A stretch of 64,000 bases of DNA, from NCBI RefSeq assembly GCF_026342015.1, contig NZ_JAPENL010000002.1:2361001-2425000 (forward strand). The letters are read 5' to 3'. This document shows, in pieces, positions 46,122-53,852 of this stretch; the stretch's first letter is position 1; each line of letters opens with the position of its first letter. Source of the stretch: Micromonospora lupini. GTDB lineage: Bacteria > Actinomycetota > Actinomycetes > Mycobacteriales > Micromonosporaceae. The position numbers and the translations under genes are program-made. The notes beneath the pieces are model-generated. The model had not been told where the DNA came from. It did not search any database and was given only the letters and a program-made list of their open reading frames with translations.

Positions 46122-47264
46122 ATGAGTCACGGCTTCGAGACGCTCGCCATTCACGCCGGTCAGGACCCTGAGGCCCGCACCGGCGCGGTGATCCCGCCGA
46201 TCTACCAGACCAGCACGTACGCCCAGGACGCCGTCGGCGCCCCCCGGCTCGGCTACGAGTACAGCCGCTCCGGCAACCCGACCCGCGACGCCCTCCAGGA
46301 GTGCCTGGCCGCGCTGGAGGGTGGGCCGGTGGGCCTCGCCTTCGCCAGCGGCCTGGCCGCGGAGGACACCCTGCTGCGGGCCGTCTGCCAGCCGGGCGAC
46401 CACGTGATCATCCCGGACGACGCGTACGGCGGCACCTACCGCCTCTTCGCCCGGGTGGCCCAGCGCTGGGGTCTGGAGTTCACGCCGGCAAAGGTCTCCG
46501 ACGTGGACGCCGTCCGGGCCGCCGTGCAGCCCGGCCGGACGAAGATCGTCTGGGTGGAGACGCCGACGAACCCGCTGCTCGGCATCGCCGACATCGCCGC
46601 CCTGGCCTCCCTGGCGCACGACGCCGGCGCGCTGCTGGTTGTCGACAACACCTTCGCCTCGCCGTACCTGCAACAGCCGATCGCGTACGGCGCCGACGTG
46701 GTGGTGCACTCCACCACCAAGTACATCGGCGGACACTCCGACGTGGTGGGTGGCGCGCTCGTCGTCGCCGACGCCGCGCTCGGCGAGGAGCTGCGCTACC
46801 ACCAGAACGCGATGGGCGCGATCAACGGCCCGTTCGACGCCTGGCTCACGCTGCGCGGCATCAAGACCCTCGGCGTACGGATGGATCGGCACTGCGACAA
46901 CGCCGAGCGGCTCGCCGCGTACCTCGACGGGCACGCCAAGGTGGCCCAGGTGATCTACCCCGGGCTGCCCTCGCACCCCGGACACGAGGTGGCCGCCAAG
47001 CAGATGCGCCGGTTCGGCGGCATGATCTCGTTCCGGGCCTCCGGCGGCGAGGACCACGCCGTGGAGATCTGCAACCGGGCGAAGCTCTTCGTGCTCGCCG
47101 AGTCGCTCGGCGGCGTGGAGTCCCTGATCGAACACCCCGGTCGCATGACACACGCAAGTGCTGCCGGCTCGCCGCTTGAAGTTCCCGGTGATCTCGTGCG
47201 ACTGTCTGTCGGCATCGAGACGGTCGACGACCTGCTCGCCGATCTGGAGCAGGCGCTGGGCTGA
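46122..47264 (+). CDS. metB: Cystathionine gamma-synthase / gamma-lyase
   Basis: 380 aa. PLP-binding Lys200 in VVHSTTKYIGGHSDVVGG, the active-site Tyr in GYEYSRSGNPTRD, FASGLAAED for the phosphate and an ESLGGVESLIEHP C-terminal motif. Synthase (O-acylhomoserine plus cysteine) and lyase (cystathionine to cysteine) cannot be separated by sequence, and actinobacterial MetB proteins can do both. With cbs nearby, the lyase direction would complete reverse transsulphuration. Leaderless start. Confidence 0.92.
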   Translation: MSHGFETLAIHAGQDPEARTGAVIPPIYQTSTYAQDAVGAPRLGYEYSRSGNPTRDALQECLAALEGGPVGLAFASGLAAEDTLLRAVCQPGDHVIIPDDAYGGTYRLFARVAQRWGLEFTPAKVSDVDAVRAAVQPGRTKIVWVETPTNPLLGIADIAALASLAHDAGALLVVDNTFASPYLQQPIAYGADVVVHSTTKYIGGHSDVVGGALVVADAALGEELRYHQNAMGAINGPFDAWLTLRGIKTLGVRMDRHCDNAERLAAYLDGHAKVAQVIYPGLPSHPGHEVAAKQMRRFGGMISFRASGGEDHAVEICNRAKLFVLAESLGGVESLIEHPGRMTHASAAGSPLEVPGDLVRLSVGIETVDDLLADLEQALG

Positions 47265-47282
47265 CCGCTGGGGAGGATGGCC

Positions 47283-48686
47283 GTGCAGGACATCGTGGCG
47301 ACCTGGGTCGGGGCGACCGCCAAGCAGATCGCCCGGGGCGTACGCCGGGGTGACGTCTCGGCCACCCAGGTCGTCGCCGACCACCTGGAGTACATCGCCT
47401 CGGCCGACCGCGAACTGGCCGCGTTCCGCGCCGTTCGCGGCGGCGAGGCGATCACCGAGGCCGAGAAGGTCGACGAGCAGGAGGACCTGGCCAACCTTCC
47501 CCTGGCCGGGGTGCCGGTGGCGGTCAAGGAGAACACCCCGGTCGCCGGCCTCCCCACCTGGAACGGGTCGGCAGCCGTACGCACCGACATCGCGGAGGCC
47601 GACCACGAGGTGGTCCGCCGGCTGCGTGGCGCCGGTGCGGTGATCCTCGGGGTCACCCGGATGCCGGAGCTGGGGCTGTGGGCGCTCACCGACGACGAGA
47701 GCGCGGTGACCCGCAACCCGTGGGACAACACGCGTACCCCCGGGGGGTCCTCGGGCGGCGCCGCCGCCGCGGTCGCCGCCGGTCTGGTGCCCATCGCGCA
47801 CGCCAACGACGGGCTCGGCTCGATCCGCATCCCGGCGGCCTGCTGCGGCCTGGTCGGTCTCAAGCCCGGCCGGGGCGTGGTGCCCTGCCAACTCGGCGCG
47901 GACGACTGGTTCGGCCTCACCGAGCACGGCATGCTCACCAGCACCGTCGCGGACGCGGCGGTCGGTTTCTCGGTGCTCGCCGGCCGGCGGGCGGAGAAGC
48001 TGGTTCCGCCGCAGCGGCTGCGGGTGGGCGTCTCGCTGCGCTCGCCGGTGCGCGGCATCTCCCCGGACGCACCCAACCGGGACGCGGTGGCCACCGCCGG
48101 GCGGCTGCTCGCCGCCGCCGGGCACGACACCGTGCCGGCCGATCCGGTCTACCCCACGGCCCTGGGCCTGCAGGGCATCGCCACCTGGTTCGCCGCTGCC
48201 GCCACCGACGTCCGGGCCGCCGGGCTGGACCGACGCGGCCTGCAACGCCGTACCCGGCGGCACGTCGCGCTTGGCGAGTGGGCGCAGCGCCGCGGTTACG
48301 TCCGCGAGGCCGACCGGGCCGCCTGGCGGCAGCGCTCGGTCGACTTCTTCACCGACCACTCGGTCGACCTGCTGCTCACCCCCGCGCTGGCCAGCGCGCC
48401 ACCGGAGGCCGCACGCTGGTCCGAGCGATCCTGGCGGGCGAACATGTCGGCAAACATCCGGTACGCCCCGTACGCCGCACCGTGGAACATCGCCGGCCTG
48501 CCGGCGATCGTGGTCCCGGTGGGCCGCCGACCGGACGGCCTGCCTGTCGCGGTGCAGATCGTCGGCCCGCCCGGCTCGGAACTGCTGCTGCTCGGCGTGG
48601 CCGGTCAGTTCGAGATGGCCGCCCCGTGGTCGCGTCACGCCCCCGGCTACCCCCTCGTCGGAACGGGGTCGCCGGCCGCCGCATGA
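47283..48686 (+). CDS. Amidase (amidase signature family)
   Basis: 467 aa from a GTG with GGGGAGG 6 nt upstream; the ATG two codons earlier directly abuts the ribosome-binding site. The amidase signature triad is visible: Lys in VPVAVKENTPV, the cis-Ser in PGGSSGGAAAAVAAG, and the nucleophile Ser in DGLGSIRIPAACCGLVGLKP. It hydrolyses a carboxamide, acting in the cytoplasm. It is not a GatA, because no gatB/C lies nearby and the glutaminase-specific C-terminal part is absent. It may be co-transcribed with metB (18 nt from stop to start). Confidence 0.92.
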   Translation: MQDIVATWVGATAKQIARGVRRGDVSATQVVADHLEYIASADRELAAFRAVRGGEAITEAEKVDEQEDLANLPLAGVPVAVKENTPVAGLPTWNGSAAVRTDIAEADHEVVRRLRGAGAVILGVTRMPELGLWALTDDESAVTRNPWDNTRTPGGSSGGAAAAVAAGLVPIAHANDGLGSIRIPAACCGLVGLKPGRGVVPCQLGADDWFGLTEHGMLTSTVADAAVGFSVLAGRRAEKLVPPQRLRVGVSLRSPVRGISPDAPNRDAVATAGRLLAAAGHDTVPADPVYPTALGLQGIATWFAAAATDVRAAGLDRRGLQRRTRRHVALGEWAQRRGYVREADRAAWRQRSVDFFTDHSVDLLLTPALASAPPEAARWSERSWRANMSANIRYAPYAAPWNIAGLPAIVVPVGRRPDGLPVAVQIVGPPGSELLLLGVAGQFEMAAPWSRHAPGYPLVGTGSPAAA

Positions 48687-48691
48687 TCGTC

Positions 48692-48697
48692 TAACGT
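48692..48697 (+). promoter_or_regulatory. Probable -10 box of DUF4328 gene
   Basis: TAACGT; the predicted leader to the ATG at 48733 is about 29 nt and holds a GAAGGA ribosome-binding site. Confidence 0.45.
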
Positions 48698-48732
48698 GTG
48701 CGCGCACCGTCGCGCGGACCCGAAGGACACGA

Positions 48733-49704
48733 ATGCGCTGCCTGACCTGCGGGGACGCCACCTCCCCCGAGCACAACGACTGCCAGCGCTGCCACACCCC
48801 ACTGGGGCAGCCCGCCGTCACGCCGGGGCTGCCGACCTACCGCGTACGTGGGATCGGCCTGGCCGCCACCATCGCCGTCGGCGCGACAGCCGTGTTCTAC
48901 CTGGTGGTGTCGCTGTCCCCGCTGATCGGCATCGTGCTGGCCCGGCGGGCAATGGCCAACGACGACACGGACCTGCTGCTCGGCGCGGCCGTCGTCGGAG
49001 GGCTGTTGGCGCTGCCCATGGTGGTGGCGCACCTCACCGCCGCCGTGCTGGTGATCATTTGGACGTGGCGGGCGCGGAAGAACACCGACGCCTTCCCGGG
49101 CGCGCTGCCGACGCTCGGGGCCGGCTGGGCGATCGCCGGCTGGCTGGTGCCCTTCGCGAACTTCGTGGTGCCGGCACGTGTGGTGGCTGGCGTGGCGAGG
49201 GACAGCCTCTGGCGTCGGTTCACGCCGACCCTCGTGGTCGTCTGGTGGTGCGCCTGGCTGGTGTTCAGCGTCGGCGGGCGGCTGACCAGTCGCGCCGACG
49301 AGAAGGCGTACGACAAGTTGCCGGAGACCCCGTTCACCGACGCCGGCTACCAGGCGTACGTCGACTACTACGGCGACTCCCTGCTCCGCAACGCCCTGCC
49401 CGCGGTGGCCTGTGCGGTCGCCGCGGTGACCCTGATCCTGCTGATCCACCGGATCTCCGCCGCGCAGGAGGCCCGGATCGCCCAGGCCGCCCCGGTCTGG
49501 CCGACCGCCGCAGGATGGCCGGCCGCCCCGGTCTGGCCGGCCCAGCCGGTCCCGGTGGCCCAGTCGGGGCCGGCAGCCCAGCCGGTCCCGTCGGGTCCTG
49601 CGGGCCCGGCGGTCCCGGCGACTCAGTCGGCCTCGGACGCCCAGTCGGTCCCGGCTGCGCAGCCTGCTTCGGAGGGGGCGCCGGGGGCCGCGCCCACTGT
49701 GTGA
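48733..49704 (+). CDS. DUF4328 domain membrane protein with N-terminal zinc ribbon
   Basis: 323 aa. Residues 1-21 form a CLTC...CQRC zinc ribbon. Five to six membrane segments follow (about 42-62, 75-110, 125-145, 165-185 and 215-235), with the DUF4328 block IIWTWRARKNTDAFPGALPTLGAGWAIAGWLVPFANFV split over them. The C-terminal 75 residues are a repetitive Pro/Ala/Val/Gln tail (AAPVWP and PAQPVPVAQ repeats). The stop codon TGA is the first triplet of a 77-bp palindromic repeat, so the original C-terminus may have been altered. The function is unknown. Confidence 0.85.
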   Translation: MRCLTCGDATSPEHNDCQRCHTPLGQPAVTPGLPTYRVRGIGLAATIAVGATAVFYLVVSLSPLIGIVLARRAMANDDTDLLLGAAVVGGLLALPMVVAHLTAAVLVIIWTWRARKNTDAFPGALPTLGAGWAIAGWLVPFANFVVPARVVAGVARDSLWRRFTPTLVVVWWCAWLVFSVGGRLTSRADEKAYDKLPETPFTDAGYQAYVDYYGDSLLRNALPAVACAVAAVTLILLIHRISAAQEARIAQAAPVWPTAAGWPAAPVWPAQPVPVAQSGPAAQPVPSGPAGPAVPATQSASDAQSVPAAQPASEGAPGAAPTV

Positions 49705-49778
49705 TCCACTCCGGGTCGCCGATGTCGCGGTGTCCGGGTGTGGTTGATGCCGCGATGTCGGGGATGTCGAGTGGATCA
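49702..49778. repeat. 77-bp palindromic repeat (copy 2), forming the end of the DUF4328 gene
   Basis: Starts TGATCCACTC and ends GAGTGGATCA. Its left arm matches the inverted right arm of copy 1 (22584-22660) at 31 of 37 positions, and its right arm matches copy 1's left arm at about 28 of 33. Both copies are 77 bp. Confidence 0.8.
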
Positions 49779-49827
49779 AGCCGGTGTCGCCGCAGGGGGC
49801 GCCGAGGTCGGGTGGCACGATCGGGGC

Positions 49828-51048
49828 ATGACGCAACTGGTCGGCCTCGACGACGTACGGGCTGCACGGAAACTCCTCGCCGACGTCGTCCGGACCACCC
49901 CGCTGGAGCCCTCCCGGCCACTGAGCGCGGCACTGGGCGGACCGACCTGGCTCAAGTGCGAGAACGTGCAGCGCGCCGGCTCGTACAAGGTGCGCGGCGC
50001 GTACGTGCGGATCTCCCGACTGTCGGCGGCCGAGCGCGAACGCGGCGTGGTGGCGGCGAGCGCCGGTAACCACGCCCAGGGCGTTGCGCTCGCCGCCGGG
50101 CTGGTCGGCACGCACGCGACTGTCTTCATGCCTGTCAACGCGCCGCTGCCGAAGGTCGCCGCCACGAAGGGGTACGGCGCGCAGGTCGAGCTGGCCGGCA
50201 ACACGGTCGACGAGTCGCTGGTGGCGGCGCAGACGTACGCCGAGCGGACCGGTGCGGTGCTCATCCACCCGTTCGACCACGCGGACGTGATCGCCGGGCA
50301 GGGCACTGTGGCGTTGGAGATCCTCGAACAGTGCCCGGAGGTGCGCACCATCATCACCGGAGTGGGCGGCGGCGGCCTGATCTCCGGCATGGCGGTGGCC
50401 GCCAAGGCACTGCGGCCGGACGTACGCATCATCGGCGTGCAGGCGGCCGGCGCGGCGGCCTTCCCGCCCTCCCTGCTGGCCGGGGAACCGGTCCGGCTGC
50501 CCGCGTTCGCCACCATCGCGGACGGCATCGCGGTCGGGCGGCCGGGGGAGATCACCTTCAACCATGTCCGCAAGCTCGTCGACGAGATCGTCACGGTCAC
50601 CGAGGAGGACATCTCCCGGGCCCTGCTGATGCTGTTGGAGCGGGGCAAGCAGGTCGTCGAGCCGGCCGGAGCGGTAGGCGTGGCCGCGCTCCTGGCCGGG
50701 GTGGTCGAGGTGGAGACGCCAGTGGTCGCGGTGCTCTCCGGCGGCAACATCGACCCCCTGCTGATGCTGCGGGTGATCGAGCATGGTCTGGCGGCCGCCG
50801 GACGCTACCTGCGGGTGACGGTGCGGTGCTCCGACCGGCCCGGGCAGCTCGCCTCGCTGCTCAGCCAGATTGCGGAGCACCGGGCCAACGTGGTGGACGT
50901 GGAACACCAGCGGGCCAACCCGCACCTGAGCCTCGGCGAGGTGGAGGTGGCCCTGTCGGTGGAGACCCGTGGCGTGGAGCACTCCGACACGTTGATCAGC
51001 GCGCTGCGCGCCAGCGGTTACCAGGTGGTCTTCGCCGCCGAGGCGTGA
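49828..51048 (+). CDS. ilvA: Threonine ammonia-lyase (biosynthetic type with ACT domain)
   Basis: 406 aa. PLP-binding Lys54 in RAGSYKVRGA, substrate loop AASAGNHAQGVALAA and phosphate loop TGVGGGGLISGMA. The C-terminal 75 residues (from VTVRCSDRPGQLASLLSQIAEH) form one ACT domain for allosteric control by amino acids. It deaminates threonine to 2-oxobutyrate, the first step to isoleucine. The length and single ACT domain match the short actinobacterial enzyme. There is no strong ribosome-binding site, so leaderless translation is possible. Confidence 0.95.
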   Translation: MTQLVGLDDVRAARKLLADVVRTTPLEPSRPLSAALGGPTWLKCENVQRAGSYKVRGAYVRISRLSAAERERGVVAASAGNHAQGVALAAGLVGTHATVFMPVNAPLPKVAATKGYGAQVELAGNTVDESLVAAQTYAERTGAVLIHPFDHADVIAGQGTVALEILEQCPEVRTIITGVGGGGLISGMAVAAKALRPDVRIIGVQAAGAAAFPPSLLAGEPVRLPAFATIADGIAVGRPGEITFNHVRKLVDEIVTVTEEDISRALLMLLERGKQVVEPAGAVGVAALLAGVVEVETPVVAVLSGGNIDPLLMLRVIEHGLAAAGRYLRVTVRCSDRPGQLASLLSQIAEHRANVVDVEHQRANPHLSLGEVEVALSVETRGVEHSDTLISALRASGYQVVFAAEA

Positions 51049-51068
51049 CACGTGGGGTGTCACACCTC
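51040..51068 (+). terminator. Terminator overlapping end of ilvA
   Basis: GAGG-C-GTGACAC (51040-51051) pairs with GTGTCAC-A-CCTC (51057-51068), an 11-bp stem with one mismatch. It includes the ilvA stop codon. Confidence 0.65.
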
Positions 51069-51138
51069 GACGGCGGTACGCCTCGGGCGCGCTGTCGCCC
51101 GGTCGGCTCGGCGTCGGTGGCGCGGAGCCTGGTGACGC

Positions 51139-51636
51139 TCAGCCGGAGAACGGCTCGAAGCTGACCACAGTCACCTTGATGTCGGCGCCGCTCGGTGCCG
51201 TGTAGGTGCAGGTCTGCCCGGCGCGGCCACCCAGGATCGCCTTGCCGAGCGCCGACTCGGGGCTGTAGACGGTGAGGTCGGTGGTGGCGGCGATCTCCCG
51301 CGAGCCGAGCAGGAAGGTCTCGGTGTCGTCGGCGTCGTCGTCGAAGTAGATAGTCACGACCATGCCGGGCGACACCGCGTCGGCCGTCGGGGCCTCGCCG
51401 ACCTTGGCGGTGCGCAGCAGCTCCTGCAGGTAGCGGATGCGACCCTCGGCCTTGCCCTGCTCCTCGCGGGCGGCGTGATAGCCGCCGTTCTCGCGCAGGT
51501 CGCCCTCCTCGCGCCGAGCGTTGATCTCGGCTGCGATCGCCGGACGGTTGGCGATGTGCTCGTCGAGCTCGGCCTGGAGGCGGTCGTACGCGTCCTGGGA
51601 CAGCCAGGTGGCGGGCGCCTCGTTGCCAGTGGACAC
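51139..51636 (-). CDS. greA: Transcription elongation factor GreA
   Basis: 165 aa from a GTG with GAGGAG 7 nt upstream. The N-terminal coiled coil carries the acidic tip EEGDLRENGGYHAAREE at about 45-61, which enters the RNA polymerase secondary channel and stimulates cleavage of backtracked RNA. A C-terminal FKBP-like domain (SPESALGKAILGGRAGQTCTYTAPSG) completes it. The upstream region has two TGGTAGTT-like direct repeats (near 51675-51694) that include possible -10 boxes. It follows the DUF4307 gene in the same direction, the usual actinobacterial neighbourhood with mca. Confidence 0.96.
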   Translation of the reverse strand: MSTGNEAPATWLSQDAYDRLQAELDEHIANRPAIAAEINARREEGDLRENGGYHAAREEQGKAEGRIRYLQELLRTAKVGEAPTADAVSPGMVVTIYFDDDADDTETFLLGSREIAATTDLTVYSPESALGKAILGGRAGQTCTYTAPSGADIKVTVVSFEPFSG

Positions 51637-51804
51637 AGGCGTTCTCCTCAGTTGTGCGTGGCTGGCTGACAGGTGAACTACCAAACTACCAGTGCGGTAC
51701 GACACAGCGTGTCGGCGATCACCGCCGGTGTCCGGATCCGGCACGCGCCGTAGACCCATCGCGACGGGTTGCCCGCAGTCGATGCGAGGAGACGTATCCG
51801 CAGC

Positions 51805-52245
51805 TCAGGCAGGAGGTCGGCAGCGCAGAACCTCGCCGATGAACGGTCGGGCGGAGGTGCTCAGACGGTGCCGGGTGCTGACGTGCCGGTCGCCGGGTGC
51901 GGCGCTCACCGTGACTTCCGCACGGGCCACCTCGACGCCGGCGCGGTCCCGGGCGCGCAGCACGCAGACCGCCGATCCGCCCGCCGGCACGGTGACCCGG
52001 AAGTCGACAACCACCTGGCTGTCCGTGATGTCGGTGTACGTGATCACCTGGGCGTCGTAGACCGGGTCGCCGTACTGCCGGTAGAGCCGCAGCGAGATCA
52101 GGCTCAGCACCGCCACCAGCACCAGGAGCACCAGCGCGGCCAGCAGCGTACGACGGCGGCCGTCGCCGGGCGCCCGGCGGCGGCCGTAGCGGCCGGCGGG
52201 GAAAACCGGCGCGCCCGGTGAAATTGTGGCGTGCGTCTCGGTCAC
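51805..52245 (-). CDS. DUF4307 domain protein
   Basis: 146 aa from a GTG with GGAG 10 nt upstream. A short Arg-rich cytoplasmic tail, one membrane helix (about 34-52), then an outer beta-rich domain of about 90 residues with VVVDFRVTVPAGGSAVCVLRARDRAG. The family is conserved between greA and mca in actinobacteria; its function is unknown. It diverges from mca, with 199 bp between the start codons for two promoters. Confidence 0.87.
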   Translation of the reverse strand: MTETHATISPGAPVFPAGRYGRRRAPGDGRRRTLLAALVLLVLVAVLSLISLRLYRQYGDPVYDAQVITYTDITDSQVVVDFRVTVPAGGSAVCVLRARDRAGVEVARAEVTVSAAPGDRHVSTRHRLSTSARPFIGEVLRCRPPA

Positions 52246-52444
52246 CGGCGGGTATCTCCTGGCGTTGTTGTCGGCGGCATCGGCAAGAATGGCAGAAGTC
52301 CATCCTCCCAGCCCGGCCAAACGGCAGGAATGGCAGGTCGGGCCCCGCGGTGCCGACCGGCGGCGGGGTGGGGAGGGTCCCGGCAGGTCAGCCGGTCGAG
52401 CCCGGTCGGGTCCACCGGCCGGCACAGACGAGGAGCGCCGAAAG

Positions 52445-53326
52445 TTGGCAGAGCAGCTGCGTCTCATGGCCGTCCACGCGCACCCGGACGACGAGTCGAG
52501 CAAGGGTGCGGCGACGATGGCGAAGTACGTCGCCCAGGGGGTGGACGTGCTGGTGGTGACGTGCACCGGCGGTGAGCGCGGCAGCGTGCTCAACCCCAAG
52601 CTCGATCGGCCCGACGTCTGGGCCAACATCGCGGACATCCGTCGCGCCGAGATGGACGCCGCGCGGGCGATCCTCGGCGTCGACCAGGCCTGGCTCGGGT
52701 TCGTCGACTCCGGTCTGCCCGAGGGCGACCCGCTGCCCCCGCTGCCCGAGGGCTGCTTCGCCCTCCAGGACGTCGAGGTGGCCGCCGGCCCGCTGGTGCG
52801 CCTGATGCGTGAGTTCCGTCCGCACGTGGTGACCACGTACGACGAGGAGGGTGGCTACCCGCACCCCGACCACATCATGTGCCACAAGGTGAGCGTGGCC
52901 GCTTTCGAGGCCGCCGGCGACCCCGAGCGCTACCCGGAGCTGGGCGCCCCCTGGCAGCCGCTGAAGCTCTACTACGACATCGGCTTCTCCAAGGCCAAGA
53001 TCATGGCCCTGCACGAGGCCATGCTCGCCACGGGCGCCGAGTCGCCCTACGAGGAGTGGCTCAAGCGCTGGGACGATCGTCCGGACAAGGGCCCCCGCAT
53101 CACCACCCGGGTGGACTGCGCCGAATACTTCCCCGTCCGCGACGACGCGCTGCGCGCCCACGCCACCCAGGTCGACCCGGACGGCTTCTGGTTCCACGTG
53201 CCCATGGAGATGCAGCAGCGTGCCTGGCCGACGGAGGATTTCGAGCTGGCGCGCACAGTGGTGGACAGCCCACTGCCCGAGTCCGACCTCTTCGCCGGGG
53301 TGCGGGAGACGGCGCACGCGGGCTGA
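52445..53326 (+). CDS. mca: Mycothiol S-conjugate amidase Mca
   Basis: 293 aa from a TTG with GAGGAG 9 nt upstream, close to the 288-aa mycobacterial enzyme. Zinc-binding motifs MAVHAHPDDESSKG (about 9-22) and YPHPDHIMCHKV are intact, and EMQQRAWPTEDFEL near the end is specific to Mca as opposed to the deacetylase MshB. It cleaves mycothiol conjugates of toxins and antibiotics, releasing a mercapturic acid for export and the glucosaminyl-inositol part for recycling. Its presence shows that the organism makes mycothiol, which is limited to actinobacteria. Confidence 0.96.
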   Translation: MAEQLRLMAVHAHPDDESSKGAATMAKYVAQGVDVLVVTCTGGERGSVLNPKLDRPDVWANIADIRRAEMDAARAILGVDQAWLGFVDSGLPEGDPLPPLPEGCFALQDVEVAAGPLVRLMREFRPHVVTTYDEEGGYPHPDHIMCHKVSVAAFEAAGDPERYPELGAPWQPLKLYYDIGFSKAKIMALHEAMLATGAESPYEEWLKRWDDRPDKGPRITTRVDCAEYFPVRDDALRAHATQVDPDGFWFHVPMEMQQRAWPTEDFELARTVVDSPLPESDLFAGVRETAHAG

Positions 53327-53375
53327 TACCCGGCCGGGGCTACTGTGGTAGGCAATCGCACATCGGAGGAACGCC

Positions 53376-53669
53376 ATGCTGACCGCTGCCCAGGTGCTCG
53401 CGGAGAACAACTTCGGGGACACCCGCACGGGTGGCCTGGCCGGGCCGATGGGCCTCTTCCTCATCCTGCTGCTGGCCGCCGCGACCATCCTGCTGATCCG
53501 CAACATGAACGCCCGACTGCGGCGTCTGCCCGACCGTTTCCCCCAGCCGGGGCGGTCGGTCGATGCGACCAGGACCGACGCTTCAGTCGTCGATCCGACA
53601 GACGGGACCAGCGCGCATGATTCATCCACGCCCGCTCCCAATGGGCACCAGCAGCAGCGGAACGGGTAG
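53376..53669 (+). CDS. Small single-span membrane protein next to mca
   Basis: 97 aa with GGAGG 6 nt before the ATG. An N-terminal outer part of about 25 residues, one membrane helix (GLFLILLLAAATILLIRNM, about 26-44), then a basic stretch and a Ser/Thr/Gln-rich cytoplasmic tail. Similar small proteins follow mca in related genomes. The function is unknown. Confidence 0.8.
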   Translation: MLTAAQVLAENNFGDTRTGGLAGPMGLFLILLLAAATILLIRNMNARLRRLPDRFPQPGRSVDATRTDASVVDPTDGTSAHDSSTPAPNGHQQQRNG

Positions 53670-53689
53670 TCCGGGCATGATTCACGCCG

Positions 53690-53725
53690 AACCGGGTGGT
53701 GGACCCCTGTTGCGACCACCCGGTT
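53690..53725 (+). terminator. Terminator after mca operon
   Basis: Perfect 11-bp stem AACCGGGTGGT / ACCACCCGGTT with a 14-nt loop and a short T run. Confidence 0.75.
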
Positions 53726-53786
53726 TGGCTTAGCCTTCCGCCGGGGGGACCAAAAGTCCCCGAGCCGTGCGCGGAAGGGGGCGCCG

Positions 53787-53852
53787 ATGACCGTCACAGC
53801 ACCGGCCGCCCGCCGTACCGTCGGTCGGTCGGCTGACGGGGGAGGTCGATGA
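53787..53852 (+). CDS. 21-codon ORF coupled to the GGDEF-EAL gene
   Basis: An ATG with GGAAGGGGG 5 nt upstream opens a frame of 21 codons (MTVTAPAARRTVGRSADGGGR) whose TGA overlaps the ATG of the next gene (ATGA). A TAGCCT box lies at 53731-53736. The ribosome-binding site is better than that of the long gene, whose own GGGGGAGG is only 3 nt from the ATG. Translation coupling is inferred; the peptide itself looks featureless and Arg-rich. Confidence 0.45.
   Translation: MTVTAPAARRTVGRSADGGGR

Noticed and set aside
45894..48821. Open frame of 975 codons on the minus strand across metB and the amidase
   Set aside because: Antisense shadow of two well-supported genes; no domain and no ribosome-binding site.
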